A DNA stretch of 64,000 nucleotides, from assembly GCF_963676685.1 (NCBI RefSeq), contig NC_092354.1:19350746-19414745 (forward strand). The letters are read 5' to 3'. The position numbers and the translations under genes were made by a program. The notes beneath the pieces were generated by a model, which saw only the letters and a list, made by a program, of their open reading frames with translations, did no database searches and was not told the DNA's origin. The stretch comes from Mytilus edulis. Taxonomy: Eukaryota > Mollusca > Bivalvia > Mytilida > Mytilidae. Below are positions 9,664-20,169 of this stretch, piece after piece (within the stretch, counting starts at the first letter, position 1; each line of letters starts with the position of its first letter).

Positions 9664-11460
9664 CTTAGACGGTATATCACCAGAGTGCACCTTTGGATGA
9701 CTTTGTAAGTTATTGTTCTGAGTAAACTCTTGTCCATATACGTCACAACTTAGACGGCGTATCACCAGAGTGCACCTTGAGATGACTCTGTAAGTTATTG
9801 TTCTGAGTTAACTCTTGTCCATATACGTCACAACTTAGACGGTGTATCACCAGAGTGCACCTTGAGATGACTCTGTAAGTTATTGTTCTGAGTTAACTCT
9901 TGTCCATATACGTCACAACTTAGACGGTGTATCACCAGAGTGCACCTTTGGATGACTTTGTAAGTTATTGTTCTGAGTAAACTCTTGTCCATATATATAC
10001 GTCACAACTTAGACGGTGTATCACCAGAGTGCACCTTGAGATGACTCTGTAAGTTATTGTTCTGAGTTAACTCTTGTCCATATACGTCACAACTTAGACG
10101 GCGTATCACCAGAGTGCACCTTGAGATGACTCTGTAAGTTATTGTTCTGAGTTAACTCTTGTCCATATACGTCACAACTTAGACGGTGTATCACCAGAGT
10201 GCACCTTGAGATGACTCTGTAAGTTATTGTTCTGAGTTAACTCTTGTCCATATACGTCACAACTTAGACGGTGTATCACCAGAGTGCACCTTGAGATGAC
10301 TCTGTAAGTTATTGTTCTGAGTTAACTCTTGTCCATATACCTCACAACTTAGACGGTGTATCACCAGAGTGCACCTTGAGATGACTCTGTAAGTTATTGT
10401 TCTGAGTTAACTCTTGTCCATATACGTCACAACTTAGACGGTGTATCACCAGAGTGCACCTTGAGATGACTCTGTAAGTTATTGTTCTGAGTTAACTCTT
10501 GTCCATATACGTCACAACTTAGACGGTGTATCACCAGAGTGCACCTTTGGATGACTTTGTAAGTTATTGTTCTGAGTAAACTCTTGTCCATATATATACG
10601 TCACAACTTAGACGGTGTATCACCAGAGTGCACCTTGAGATGACTCTGTAAGTTATTGTTCTGAGTTAACTCTTGTCCATATACGTCACAACTTAGACGG
10701 CGTATCACCAGAGTGCACCTTGAGATGACTCTGTAAGTTATTGTTCTGAGTTAACTCTTGTCCATATACGTCACAACTTAGACGGTGTATCACCAGAGTG
10801 CACCTTGAGATGACTCTGTAAGTTATTGTTCTGAGTTAACTCTTGTCCATATACGTCACAACTTAGACGGTGTATCACCAGAGTGCACCTTGAGATGACT
10901 CTGTAAGTTATTGTTCTGAGTTAACTCTTGTCCATATACCTCACAACTTAGACGGTGTATCACCAGAGTGCACCTTGAGATGACTCTGTAAGTTATTGTT
11001 CTGAGTTAACTCTTGTCCATATACGTCACAACTTAGACGGTGTATCACCAGAGTGCACCTTGAGATGACTCTGTAAGTTATTGTTCTAAGTTAACTCTTG
11101 TCCATATACGTCACAACTTAGACGGTGTATCACCAGAGTGCACCTTTGGATGACTTTGTAAGTTATTGTTCTGAGTAAACTCTTGTCCATATATATACGT
11201 CACAACTTAGACGGTGTATCACCAGAGTGCACCTTGAGATGACTCTGTAAGTTATTGTTCTGAGTTAACTCTTGTCCATATACGTCACAACTTAGACGGC
11301 GTATCACCAGAGTGCACCTTGAGATGACTCTGTAAGTTATTGTTCTGAGTAAACTCTTGTCCATATACGTCACAACTTAGACGGTGTATCACCAGAGTGC
11401 ACCTTGAGATGACTCTGTAAGTTATTGTTCTGAGTTAACTCTTGTCCATATACGTCACAA
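9664..11460 (-). repeat. 85-bp satellite derived from a C2H2 zinc-finger unit
   Basis: Twenty-one tandem units starting at 9664, 9749, 9834, 9919, 10008, 10093 and so on to 11376. Units are 85 bp, except three of 89 bp (ending at 10007, 10606 and 11205) with an extra TATA. On the minus strand each unit is homologous to the last finger of the adjacent gene, with the spacing of an 84-bp finger plus one extra T at the finger junction, so each junction shifts frame and gives TTG TGA. The second zinc-binding Cys is replaced by Tyr (TGT to TAT) in the units read. A 599-bp higher-order period of seven units is evident at 10008-10606 and 10607-11205. The array cannot encode a polyfinger protein as it stands. 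Confidence 0.9.
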
Positions 11461-12732
11461 CTTAGACGGTGTATCACCAGAGTGCACCTTGAGATGACTC
11501 TGTAAGTTACTTTTCTGAGAAAACTGTTGTCCACATACATCACATTTATAGGGTTTATCGCCAGTATGTGCTTTTGTGTGCCTCGATAACGAACCATACC
11601 GACTAAATCTTTTACCACACACATCACATACATGGGGTTTTTCTCCAGTATGTACGGTCATGTGGTTTTGCAAGCTATTAATCTGCGTAAACGTTTTACT
11701 ACATATTTTACATGTGTGGGGTTTATAACCGGTATGTGTGTTCATGTGTCTCTTTAAGCGATACGTTCTACCAAACGTCTTTCCACATAAATCACACAAA
11801 TGACATTCATGACGTTTATTACCCGTATGTATTCTCATGTGTTTCTCAAAGTTCCGGATCTCATTAAACCCTTTACCACACACATCACAAGTGTGTAGTT
11901 CACCTCCAGTGTGTACTGTCATGTGTATTTGTAAATTTTGAATTTCACTGAAACCTTCACCACACATACCACATTTATAAGGCATGTCTCCAGGATGTAT
12001 TCCCAGTTGTGTTATTAAGTCATCGCGCTGACTAAAGCATTCACTAGTGTGTGTGCCCATGTGTACTTGTAACTTTTCCTGTTTACTAAAACCCGCGCAA
12101 CGTACATCACATTTACCAGTGTGTGTGCTCATGTGTACTTGTAACTTTTTCTGCTTCCTAAAACCCGCGCCACATACATCACATTTAAATTGTGTGACCA
12201 CATTGTGAGTTTTATTGTGTCTTTTTAACCTGTAATGATCGCCAAAACTTTTACCACACAAACCACATTGATAGAATTTGTTGCTAGAGTGTGATCCCAT
12301 GTGTTCCTTTAAATAAGAATGTTCGCCAAATCCTTTACCACATATACCACATTTGTAAGGTTTATCGCCAGTATGAATACGCATTATATGTCTCTGTAAA
12401 TCATAAACTCTGCCGAACCCTTTACCACATTCATTACATTTGTAAGGTTTATCTTCAGTGTGATTTCTCATGTGTACCTGTAGGTTATTAGGGCTCCAAA
12501 ACCCTTTACCACATTCATCACATTGAATTGGCTTCGCAATACTATTTGTACAATCATGACTATTCTGTGCCTGTAAGATTCCAGTTTGATCCAATCCATT
12601 ACTACATACAACATTTTTACCAGAATTGTCTCCCGTATCCATGGTATCTGAATCCTGATGCATGATGTCTCTGAAAAAAACACCTTTACTAGAGTTGTCT
12701 CCCGTATCCATGGTATCTGTATTCTGATGCAT
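11455..12732 (-). CDS. C2H2 zinc-finger protein
   Basis: Encodes about 425 residues from the first in-frame ATG (12732). About 11 canonical C2H2 fingers follow (C-x2-C-x12-H-x3/4-H with TGDKPYK/TGEKPHV-type linkers); two more are degenerate, one with C-x3-C and one that has lost its first cysteines. Such proteins are normally nuclear, sequence-specific DNA-binding factors; target unknown. Upstream, the same exon reads from a well-placed ATG at 12874 (context ATTATGG) through copies of a roughly 22-residue repeat (RDIMHQNTDTMDTGDN). That frame is broken by an A8 run at 12743-12750 where the sister repeat has A7. A splice acceptor-like pyrimidine tract and AG end at about 12897, so the exon may start at 12896. 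The A8 run may be a real frameshift or an assembly error. The stop TGA (11455-11457) lies at the first frameshifted junction with the satellite. Confidence 0.85.
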   Translation of the reverse strand: MHQNTDTMDTGDNSSKGVFFRDIMHQDSDTMDTGDNSGKNVVCSNGLDQTGILQAQNSHDCTNSIAKPIQCDECGKGFWSPNNLQVHMRNHTEDKPYKCNECGKGFGRVYDLQRHIMRIHTGDKPYKCGICGKGFGEHSYLKEHMGSHSSNKFYQCGLCGKSFGDHYRLKRHNKTHNVVTQFKCDVCGAGFRKQKKLQVHMSTHTGKCDVRCAGFSKQEKLQVHMGTHTSECFSQRDDLITQLGIHPGDMPYKCGMCGEGFSEIQNLQIHMTVHTGGELHTCDVCGKGFNEIRNFEKHMRIHTGNKRHECHLCDLCGKTFGRTYRLKRHMNTHTGYKPHTCKICSKTFTQINSLQNHMTVHTGEKPHVCDVCGKRFSRYGSLSRHTKAHTGDKPYKCDVCGQQFSQKSNLQSHLKVHSGDTPSKL

Positions 12733-12896
12733 GATGTCTCTGAAAAAAAACACCTTTACTAGAGTTGTCTCCCGTATCCATGGTATCTGTATTCTGATGC
12801 ATGATGTCTCTGAAAAGAATACTTTTACCAGGTTTGTCTCCCGTATTAATGATTGTATTTGAAGTCTGATCCATAATGACCCGGTCTGCTCTTTCC
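12733..12896 (-). pseudogene. N-terminal coding part of the zinc-finger gene, out of frame
   Basis: ATG at 12874 with purine at -3 and G at +4 opens a frame for two RDIMHQNTDTMDTGDN-type repeats, then loses frame in the A8 tract. A third repeat is in the zinc-finger frame. The three nucleotide repeats (about 66-70 bp, 12640-12860) make slippage or unequal exchange plausible. The predicted acceptor AG lies just 5' of 12896. Confidence 0.55.
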
Positions 12897-13689
12897 CTAT
12901 TATGAAAAAAAAAGAATAGTGATCATTGCGTCTGTGTGCTCAGCTAGCTACTTTTTGAAAATAAATTAACATATACTAGGATTTGATTGGAAAATTAAAA
13001 TTGAGATGAAACGAAGTTAATGTTTATTGACCAATCATATTCCAGTATATATTAACAGTCTGAAACATACTATCTACATGTTGTTTACAAACAACCAAAC
13101 AAATAGCAAGCAAGTTGATAAAAAGGTTTGCTCTGCATGCTTTTATAGAAGAGTTGTAACATGTTTGCTAATCATAATATGATTTGATAGTGTACTTTTT
13201 TTCATTGAAATACAGACCTTTCTCGTCTCAGGATAGGACATCAAATATCGGAAAGTTAACTATATGTGTTCCAGTTCCGATCATTTCGACCATCAATCAT
13301 GTTAATTCATGTACCGTTTTAATATGCATATATATATATATATTGCACCCTAAATTCAATATTGAAATATTAATTATTAATACAATTTTATTTGCTTTAA
13401 CAATCTGCAATGTACACGAATTGTATTGCTTAATAATATTCGTAACAGTATGTGCAATGTTCACAAAAAACTGCATGTAATAATCCTCTATTTACCAAGC
13501 ATTAAATAATCAAACATGAGAGTTTAATTAGAAAGGCTGTGGATTTTCTATAAAATAATTTATAACCATATGTTTAGCATTGAATCAACATAAGGGTACA
13601 TAATGGATTCGTTAAATTAGGATAAACGTCTTTCACTATTACTTTCGTCACTTCAATGGCTAAATTCTATTTATTGCTAATGTATGTAT
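12897..13689. other. AT-rich flank 5' of the zinc-finger gene, no gene seen
   Basis: Likely intron or promoter region of the minus-strand zinc-finger gene. An open frame at 13184-13480 has no recognisable domain. No TATA box could be assigned. Confidence 0.4.
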
Positions 13690-14165
13690 GTACTTCGAGA
13701 GTGAAGACGCATCCCTTGATTCTGGTAGGGTACAGCGGATCCTTTTTTTGTACACTCCCTAAGGATTAATGGAGGTGTGTCCTTTACAATATTAACCTAC
13801 CATCAGAAGAGTCCCCACCTCAACACCGCCCAAGGGAGCGTGTAGGAGATCGGCAGGTCTGATATTATGGTGGAGGAAGCCGAACTACTCGGAGAGAATC
13901 ACCGGGCATCTCGGCGGGAACATATGACCCGAAGAGATTTCAGAAGATTGATCTCCAGATCAAGCTGGGAACAACTTTGACCTACCGAGGCCGCCGAAGT
14001 ATCGAAACTAGTTTAAACACCGGTCTGAATGTACCAGAGATGTGTGTGGGATGGTGAAAATCACCCTACTGATGTACTGAAAATTCAACGTCTGGAGTGA
14101 GAATCGAGCTAGGGACCTTCAGCACTGTAGCCATCGGTCTTAACCAGTAGACCATGAACCCAGGC
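13690..14165 (-). mobile_element. Probable tRNA-derived SINE, long body
   Basis: GC-richer block in AT-rich DNA. Read on the minus strand it opens GGGTTCATGGTCTACTGGTT (A-box like) and about 45 bp later has AGCTCGATTCTCACTCC (B-box like), then a body of about 400 bp with GGTGATTCTCTCCGAGTAG and GGTGTTGAGGTGGGGAC. GCTAAT-containing words flank both ends, but a clear target-site duplication is not certain. The alternative is an unrelated dispersed repeat. Confidence 0.5.
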
Positions 14166-14186
14166 TAATATGAATTAAAATTGTCA

Positions 14187-14631
14187 TTCTGGCGTTCCAT
14201 ATATATATTTCTTAAGAAGATAATCTAAAAATAGTTATTAGTATAAAACAGTTCCTTTTCAGAATAGATTTTATTTCTTTATCTCTAACTTATTACAATA
14301 TAAGTACTTATGATTGTGTAAAAACTCAACCACATCTCTTCATAATCCTAACGTAAGTATATTGGGGTATTTTTTTTCAAATTGAATAAAATAATAATAA
14401 TTGTACATTTTCAACCTTTTTATATTTTCTCTTGCATTATTTGACCAGTATTATATTGAGGAAAACTGACAATAATATTTTTTTTTATAATATAACCGAG
14501 TATACTCACGTTTTCTTGTTGATAATAAGAAGTACTTCTAATTTCACACGGAAACTTGCCCGAGAACTCAAAAGTAAACACAAACAACGGGCGACAACCA
14601 CTAACACAAATATTACATAGATGGAACGCCA
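14187..14631. mobile_element. Possible small TIR element
   Basis: TCTGGCGTTCCAT (14187-14199) and its complement ATGGAACGCCAGA (14619-14631) bracket AT-rich sequence without coding capacity. No target-site duplication is evident, so this could be coincidence of a short inverted pair. Confidence 0.35.
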
Positions 14632-14633
14632 GA

Positions 14634-14725
14634 TTAACACTTCTTAGAAAAAAGATTGCCAATGATACAACTCTCCAAAAGAGACAAAAATGACACAGAA
14701 GCAATTATAGGTCCACATTTAAAGG
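14634..14725 (-). repeat. R2 tail fragment, reverse
   Basis: GATTGCCAATGATACAACTC and AGACAAAAATGACACAG match the R2 terminus in reverse orientation. Confidence 0.65.
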
Positions 14726-16144
14726 CAGTGTATGTGCGTATCATATTGAATATTGATCAGTAACCAAAAATAATAAACAAAATAAAAAAAAATATTAAAA
14801 AAAATAAATAAATAAAATATATGGAAAATAACTGCTAAAAGTAAAATTAAAATATATCCTTTAATTGCATGTTAAAAGTATTAAAAACCGTAAACTTCCC
14901 ATGTAAAAGTCAAATAAAACATGTAAACCTCCTCTGTAAAAACACATAAAGACTTAGAAAAAATGTAAATACAGTGTATATATATAATGTTGTTGTGTTA
15001 CGATTGTTAATAATTTATTCTTCATGTATATATTATTTTTATTTTTTTTGGTGGTGGAGCTGTTCGACATACGGAAGTATGGTTACCCTATAAAGGGTGT
15101 AAAGATCCAGAGAAAGGAAGAAGCATGTGGGGATGCGTAACCAAAATGGCTTCGTAGGCTACGAATATTATATTTATTCCTGCGGAAATTTTAATAGATC
15201 CCAGAATATTTCTTCCTTTTTGGAACTTAATTAATTTATGAAGCAACTTCTAATCCAAGCTTAAACGTACCCGAATCTGGTTTCAAAATTAAATGTCATC
15301 GGATCGGGAATATTAATATGTGAAATAAATCTGGAAATTTTCGCAATTATTAGCGAAAAGATATCAAATGTTACTCACAGAGATTTTATCATTTGCATTG
15401 TCAAAATCTCGACTTTTTTTTTTTTAGTTCAATGCCAATTTTATGTTTATTATATCCCTAATAGATTTCGTAGAAACAACCCCTGTTAACTTTGAAAATT
15501 TTTCTTTAAAATATTAATTATAATTATTGACATAATGGAATAAACGATATTTCTCTTGATAATTATCACTAAAAAAGGCATTTCAAACAAGTCAAAAAAG
15601 AATACAAAACAGTTTAGGTTTTGAAAATAGATTATCATGAATATATGATTATCATATCAAAATGCATCTAGTTTTAGACATTTCTAACTTTAAATTGATT
15701 GTATACACTCAAACTTTATTTTAAGTCGGAATATAGATATTTTATTTTTTATTTCTGTCAAATTCGATTTTTTAGAAAATAATTTTCACCCTAGAGTTTT
15801 TTTTAACATACATTACATTTATTCAAGCGTAGGATAATTTTATTCTTTTAATGTGCATTTATGTTTAATTTCTATTTTTTATTCTAACTAATCCATTAAA
15901 TACAAATTATTATAAATTTATCATTATCGAATTTAAAGAAATTTAAATCCCTGCATCCCGTAATTCAAAAGAAGAATTCCTGGATCGCGAAAGGAGCAAC
16001 CCTAAAATCCCGAGCTAAAAAATACCAGACCGCGAAGTCCCCAAAAAAAGGTCTTTTGAATTACTTAATTCACAAAATCAGCAAATAACCGATAATGTTC
16101 GTGTATCTTTCACGTTTCATTCATTGAGTATGATTTAATTTTGG
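14726..16144. other. AT-rich intergenic DNA, no gene seen
   Basis: Long A/T-rich stretch without open frames of interest. A block at about 15950-16050 (CCCGTAATTC, GGATCGCGAAAG) is GC-richer but unrecognised. Confidence 0.5.
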
Positions 16145-16310
16145 ATGTAACACATCTACCGATTGGCTGACGTCGTTTTGTTTATCAGCTTAAAGACATA
16201 AATTTGTCATGCGACCGTGACATCATCAAAGTTTTTTTCATGATGTATTCCGGTTTAAAATGGAAATAAGAATTAAATTATAAGGAATGACAGTAATATT
16301 TTTTCTGTCT
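16145..16310. repeat. Repeat R7 copy 1
   Basis: GATTGGCTGACGTCG, GACCGTGACATCATCAA and TTTAAAATGGAA recur at 36795-36945 in the same order (GATTGGCTGACAG, GACCGTGACGTCGTCAA). Confidence 0.7.
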
Positions 16311-16601
16311 ATTCGAAATAAGGGAACGTTCAATATTTACCAGATGGATGGGCCGGTGCATTCTAAATATTGTTTCATTAAAAAAGGTAATGCCCATCCT
16401 TTTAAATTCTGAAAAAAAGTCCTTGCCCATCTAAAAAAATCTATAAAAAAGTCCTTGCCCCTTTAAAACTATACGACTAATCAAAAATGATTTAGGTTCT
16501 TTTTCTATTTTAAAGTTTTTAAATTTGTATATCTTGAAATCAAAGAATAGACTGTGGTGTTAATACAAAATTTAACATGTGCTAGTTAATTCCATATAAT
16601 G

Positions 16602-17060
16602 TATATAGAATGAAATTCAAAACAGTGTGGCTGTGGCCATTGATTGACACATTAAATTCATCCATTGACTGGGACAATTTACGTGAACGTTTGTCTGTAA
16701 CGACCACTGTTCACGACGTACCTACGATAGACATTTAAACTGTGGGGTCACCAAGGTTTCTTAACGCCTTTTATTATAAAATAATTTGAAAAATTAATCA
16801 GAAATAACCTTTATGTTTTGATTTATATAATTGATATAAATCAAAACATCGTGTTATTTCTGATTAATTTTTTCGAATTACTTTATTAAGGTGTTGAGAA
16901 CCTTTGGTGACCCCATAGTTTAAGTGTCTTTAAAAAGTACACAGTGAGCAATGGTCGTTACATACAAACGTTCACCTAAATTGTCCCAGTCAATGGATGA
17001 ATTTAATGTGTCAATCAATGGCCACAGCAACACTGTTTTGAATTTTGATTTTATATGTAG
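16602..17060. repeat. Long imperfect hairpin (two ~225-bp arms)
   Basis: Near-complementary arms meet at about 16831 (TTTTGATTTATAT / ATATAAATCAAAA). Matching pairs include GGCCATTGATTGACACATTA with TAATGTGTCAATCAATGGCC, and CATTGACTGGGACAATTTA with its complement. If transcribed it would fold into a long duplex RNA. Confidence 0.85.
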
Positions 17061-17234
17061 GGCCTCAAATACAATATTGATTTAAAATAAAGGAAATAAT
17101 TTTAATTAAGGAACAATAACTCTTGGACTAGTAAACATATTATCATATGCTGAATTACTAATAATTGTCCTAATAACAGAGCATGTTTATAGTTGATGCA
17201 GCCTTTTTCGCCTATTAATTAATTCACTAGATTT

Positions 17235-19010
17235 TACAGCTAAACACCAAACTATCAAACAACCTGGCATTCTGTAAGATCAATATATAAATGAGATAGC
17301 TGTACAGTTATATAAAAATCTAATTTGATTAGAAAAAGTTATAAAAAAATTTAAAGATGACCATATGAATTTAGCCTAAACTTAAAATTGTAACTTTCTT
17401 TTAACCTATTTACTTAATCCATAAAATGACAGGAAAAAAACAAAGTACTAAATAGCCTGGCTTTCAGTAAGATCAATATAAAATGATATAGCAGTAGAGT
17501 TTTATGAAAATGCAAGTTGATTTGAAAAAGTTAAAGATGACTATCTTGAAATAACCTAAAACTGAAAATTTGAGATTTTTCTTCAACCTTTTTATTAAAT
17601 CTATAAGAATGACAGCAACACATCAAGCTACCAAACAACTTGGCATTCTATAAGATCAATATATAAATGAAATATCTGTAAAGTTTTATGAAAATCCATG
17701 TTGATTGAAAAAAGTTATAATTGTTTTTAAAGATGACTATCTGGATTTAGCCTAAACTGAAAATTTGAGCTTTTTTTAACCTTTTTATTACATCTGCAAG
17801 AATGACAGCAACACAATAAAATATCAATCAACCTGGCATTCAGTAAGATCAATATCTATAATACTAAAATTACGAGGTCCAATTTGTCAGCCGTCATCAC
17901 GTAAAAACGATGAATCAAATAATTCAACTTTATATATAACTAATATAGTACAATGGTTTTGATTAAAAATTACACCACTCTAGGCCCATTTGTTTTCCAC
18001 GTAATTAATATTGCCAATAATTAAGAAGTTCCGGATCGAGTCCGACACTGATACCAATAGTATATTCACCTGTTACCTATTACCTTATCTGTACGTTCCG
18101 CATCTGACAGGCGCACCTCCAAACAGTGTATTTAGAATTTTGCTGTATACTAGCTGTTGAGTAAAAATTCTCCATTCCAGGCCCTTTTGTTTTCCAAATT
18201 ATTAATATTACCAATAATTGATAGGTTCCAGGTCGACGGGTTCAAACAGAAAGATTTTATAAGCAGAGAAAACTGTGCACCTTATACATGTTATAATCGG
18301 CATGACTTTATCAGATGACAATACCAATACTAAAATAAGGCATACGCAAAGTTATATATCAGTCACGAACCCGCGATATCACGGGTGCGTTCTAGTATAA
18401 ATGAAATATCTGTAGAGTTTTATGCAAATCCATGTTTATTTAAAAAAGTTATAAAAAAAATTAAAGATGACTATCTAGTTTCAGCCTAAACTTAAAATTT
18501 TAGTTTTTTTTTACCTATTTATAAAATCCATAAAAATGACAGCAATACACCAAAGTACCAAACAAACTTGCTTTCTGTAAGATCAATACATAATTGAGAT
18601 AGCTGTAGAGTTTTATTAAAATCCAAGTTGATTTAAAAAAGTTATAAAAAAAATTAAAGATGACTATCTAGTTTCAGCCTAAACTTAAAATTTTAGTTTT
18701 TTTTTTACCTATTTATAAAATCCATAAAAATGACAGCAATACACCAGAGTACCAAACAAACTTGCTTTCTGTAAGATCAATACATGATTGAGATAGCTGT
18801 AGAGTTTTATTAAAATCCAAGTTGATTTGAAAAAGTTATGAAAAAAATTAAAGGTGACTATCTGAATTAAGCCTAAAATGAAAATATGAGTGTTTTTTTT
18901 TCTTACCTATCAATTAAATCCATTAATTTAACAGCAATACACCAAACAATTAAGCAACTTGGTATTTTAAAAGGTCAAAATATTTTAAAAGATAGTCCAA
19001 ACAGATAATT
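17235..19010. repeat. ~190-bp tandem array (about 7 units)
   Basis: AAGATCAAT marks units at 17276, 17469, 17652, 17845, 18579, 18773 and (degraded) 18970. Spacing is 183-197 bp once the 541-bp Helitron in the fourth interval is removed. Shared words include GATAGCTGTAGAGTTTTAT and AAAGATGACTATCT. Confidence 0.85.
17855..18395 (+). mobile_element. Non-autonomous Helitron
   Basis: Begins TCTATAATACTAAAATTACG and ends with a GC-rich near-palindrome (CCCGCGATATCACGGG) then TGCGTTCTAG. It sits between A (17854) and T (18396). Joining the flanks restores AATATATAAATGA, which is the sequence of the uninterrupted array unit at 17281. TC start, CTAG end, 3' hairpin and A/T insertion are Helitron hallmarks. 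No Rep/helicase gene. Confidence 0.85.
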
Positions 19011-19251
19011 CTGGCTTATTTATTCCTTAACTAAATCCTTAGAATTGACAGAAATGAACCTAGTTTGTTGAGACATGTTTTGAGTGCCAGCAAAATAAAT
19101 TTCCTACAAAATAAAATTGATAGCAATATTTTACCTATAAAAATGTTCTGGCCAATCCACTAAACATTTAAAAAAAAAGTTCTTGCCCATCCAAATATTT
19201 CCACAAAAAAAGTGCTTGCCCCGACCCATTTTGCACCGGCCCATCCATCTG

Positions 19252-19539
19252 ATAAATAATGAAAGTTATATATATTCGCGACGATTTATATTCCCGTTAT
19301 TTTTCTACTCGCGAAAATAAGTTAACAGTATGTATTTTCCTACTCCCCTTATGATTGTCAGAAAATTCAATATTCCTTTCATTATAGCTGACTATATGGC
19401 ACAGGCACTTGTTTCTATCCATAGGAAGGTCGACTATCCATATAGAAGAAGGTGGCTAACGAATTTTTTTTTAGGTCACGACAGTCTCCGCTTCGGACGC
19501 TTTTTCTACCCTTCAACTTAATGCTAAAAATCCCTACCT
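19252..19539. other. No gene seen
   Basis: Intervening sequence between the TIR element and the LINE 3' remnant. An open frame on the plus strand has no recognisable features. Confidence 0.4.
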
Positions 19540-20130
19540 TATATGAATCGATTCAGTGAATATTTTCCTTTAACACTAAACTAATTTCAAAATCCCCACA
19601 GTGTTCCTCTTCACGGTAATCTACTCTCAATTCACTAAACCATGTCGAAAACTTGTTTGTTTTGTTTAAGTTAATTTTCAGTCCTGATATCTCAGCATAG
19701 AATTGTAATATACGGAGAGATGCATCCAGCGAGGAAGGCGACCAATCTAAAATAAGTGATGTGTCGTCTGCATATTGAGACAAGATATACTCTGAATCGT
19801 GTATCGTAATACCCTTGATCTCATCTCTGTTTCTTACTAAAATGCCTAATATTTCAGCACATAGCAAGAAAAGGTAAGGAGACAATGGATCACCCTGTCT
19901 ACAACCTCTCTCCACACGGAAAAAGTCTGACAGACAGCAGTTCTGGGTGACAGTAGATGTAATATCGTTATAAAATGTTTTTTTCTAGTTCATAATAGAG
20001 TCTCCAAAATTAAAATACTTCAGTGTTTCAAAAAAAAGGCCCAAGATATAGAGTCAAAGGCCTTCTCAAAATCAATGAGTAATAATATACCAGGGATATC
20101 ATTTTCTTCTGTAAATTGTAAAACATTTTT
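19540..20130 (-). pseudogene. LINE reverse transcriptase, C-terminal half (decayed)
   Basis: The minus strand encodes non-LTR retrotransposon RT motifs: a broken stretch with LLLIDFEKAFDS (about 20060-20095), then GCRQGDPLSPYLF, then the catalytic YADD in QYADDTSLIL, then GLKINLNKTN. Order and spacing fit the L1/Tx1-type RT. Frame breaks lie near 19980-20050. It continues from 21490 across an inserted plus-strand element and stops at 19553, short of a full ORF2, so it is truncated at the 3' side. Activity is not expected. Confidence 0.85.
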
Positions 20131-20169
20131 TCGTTAAATAATCAAGAATTTTCTCAATATACTGCTGCA
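20131..20169. other. Junction of LINE and inserted retroelement
   Basis: The LINE frame (VLQFTEENDIPG) ends here and the plus-strand element begins. The exact boundary cannot be set by eye. Confidence 0.5.

Larger units (their letters stand above)
16341..19251. mobile_element. 2.9-kb TIR DNA element with hairpin and tandem array
   Basis: CAGATGGATGGGCCGGTGCA at 16341-16360 is exactly complemented at 19232-19251. Subterminal AAGTCCTTGCCC (left) and GTGCTTGCCCC (right) motifs are also shared. The interior holds a 0.46-kb hairpin (16602-17060), a ~190-bp tandem array (17235-19010) and an inserted Helitron (17855-18395). The TIR match extends to TTTACCAGATGG / TTTATCAGATGG. No transposase seen. 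Architecture is that of a non-autonomous DNA transposon; family not assigned. Confidence 0.7.

Noticed and set aside
9664..11460. CRISPR-like array of regularly spaced repeats
   Set aside because: The units are contiguous 85-bp repeats with no unique spacers, homologous to a zinc-finger exon in a eukaryotic genome; it is a satellite.
11370..11633. Second zinc-finger-frame ORF on the minus strand
   Set aside because: Out-of-frame reading of the same zinc-finger exon and array; no C2H2 pattern.
14090..14165. A minus-strand tRNA gene
   Set aside because: Box-like motifs only; the sequence runs into a long SINE-type body and the acceptor stem does not pair.
14187..14631. Firm call of a transposon from the 13-bp inverted pair
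   Set aside because: Kept only as a low-confidence feature: no target duplication and no second copy in the window.
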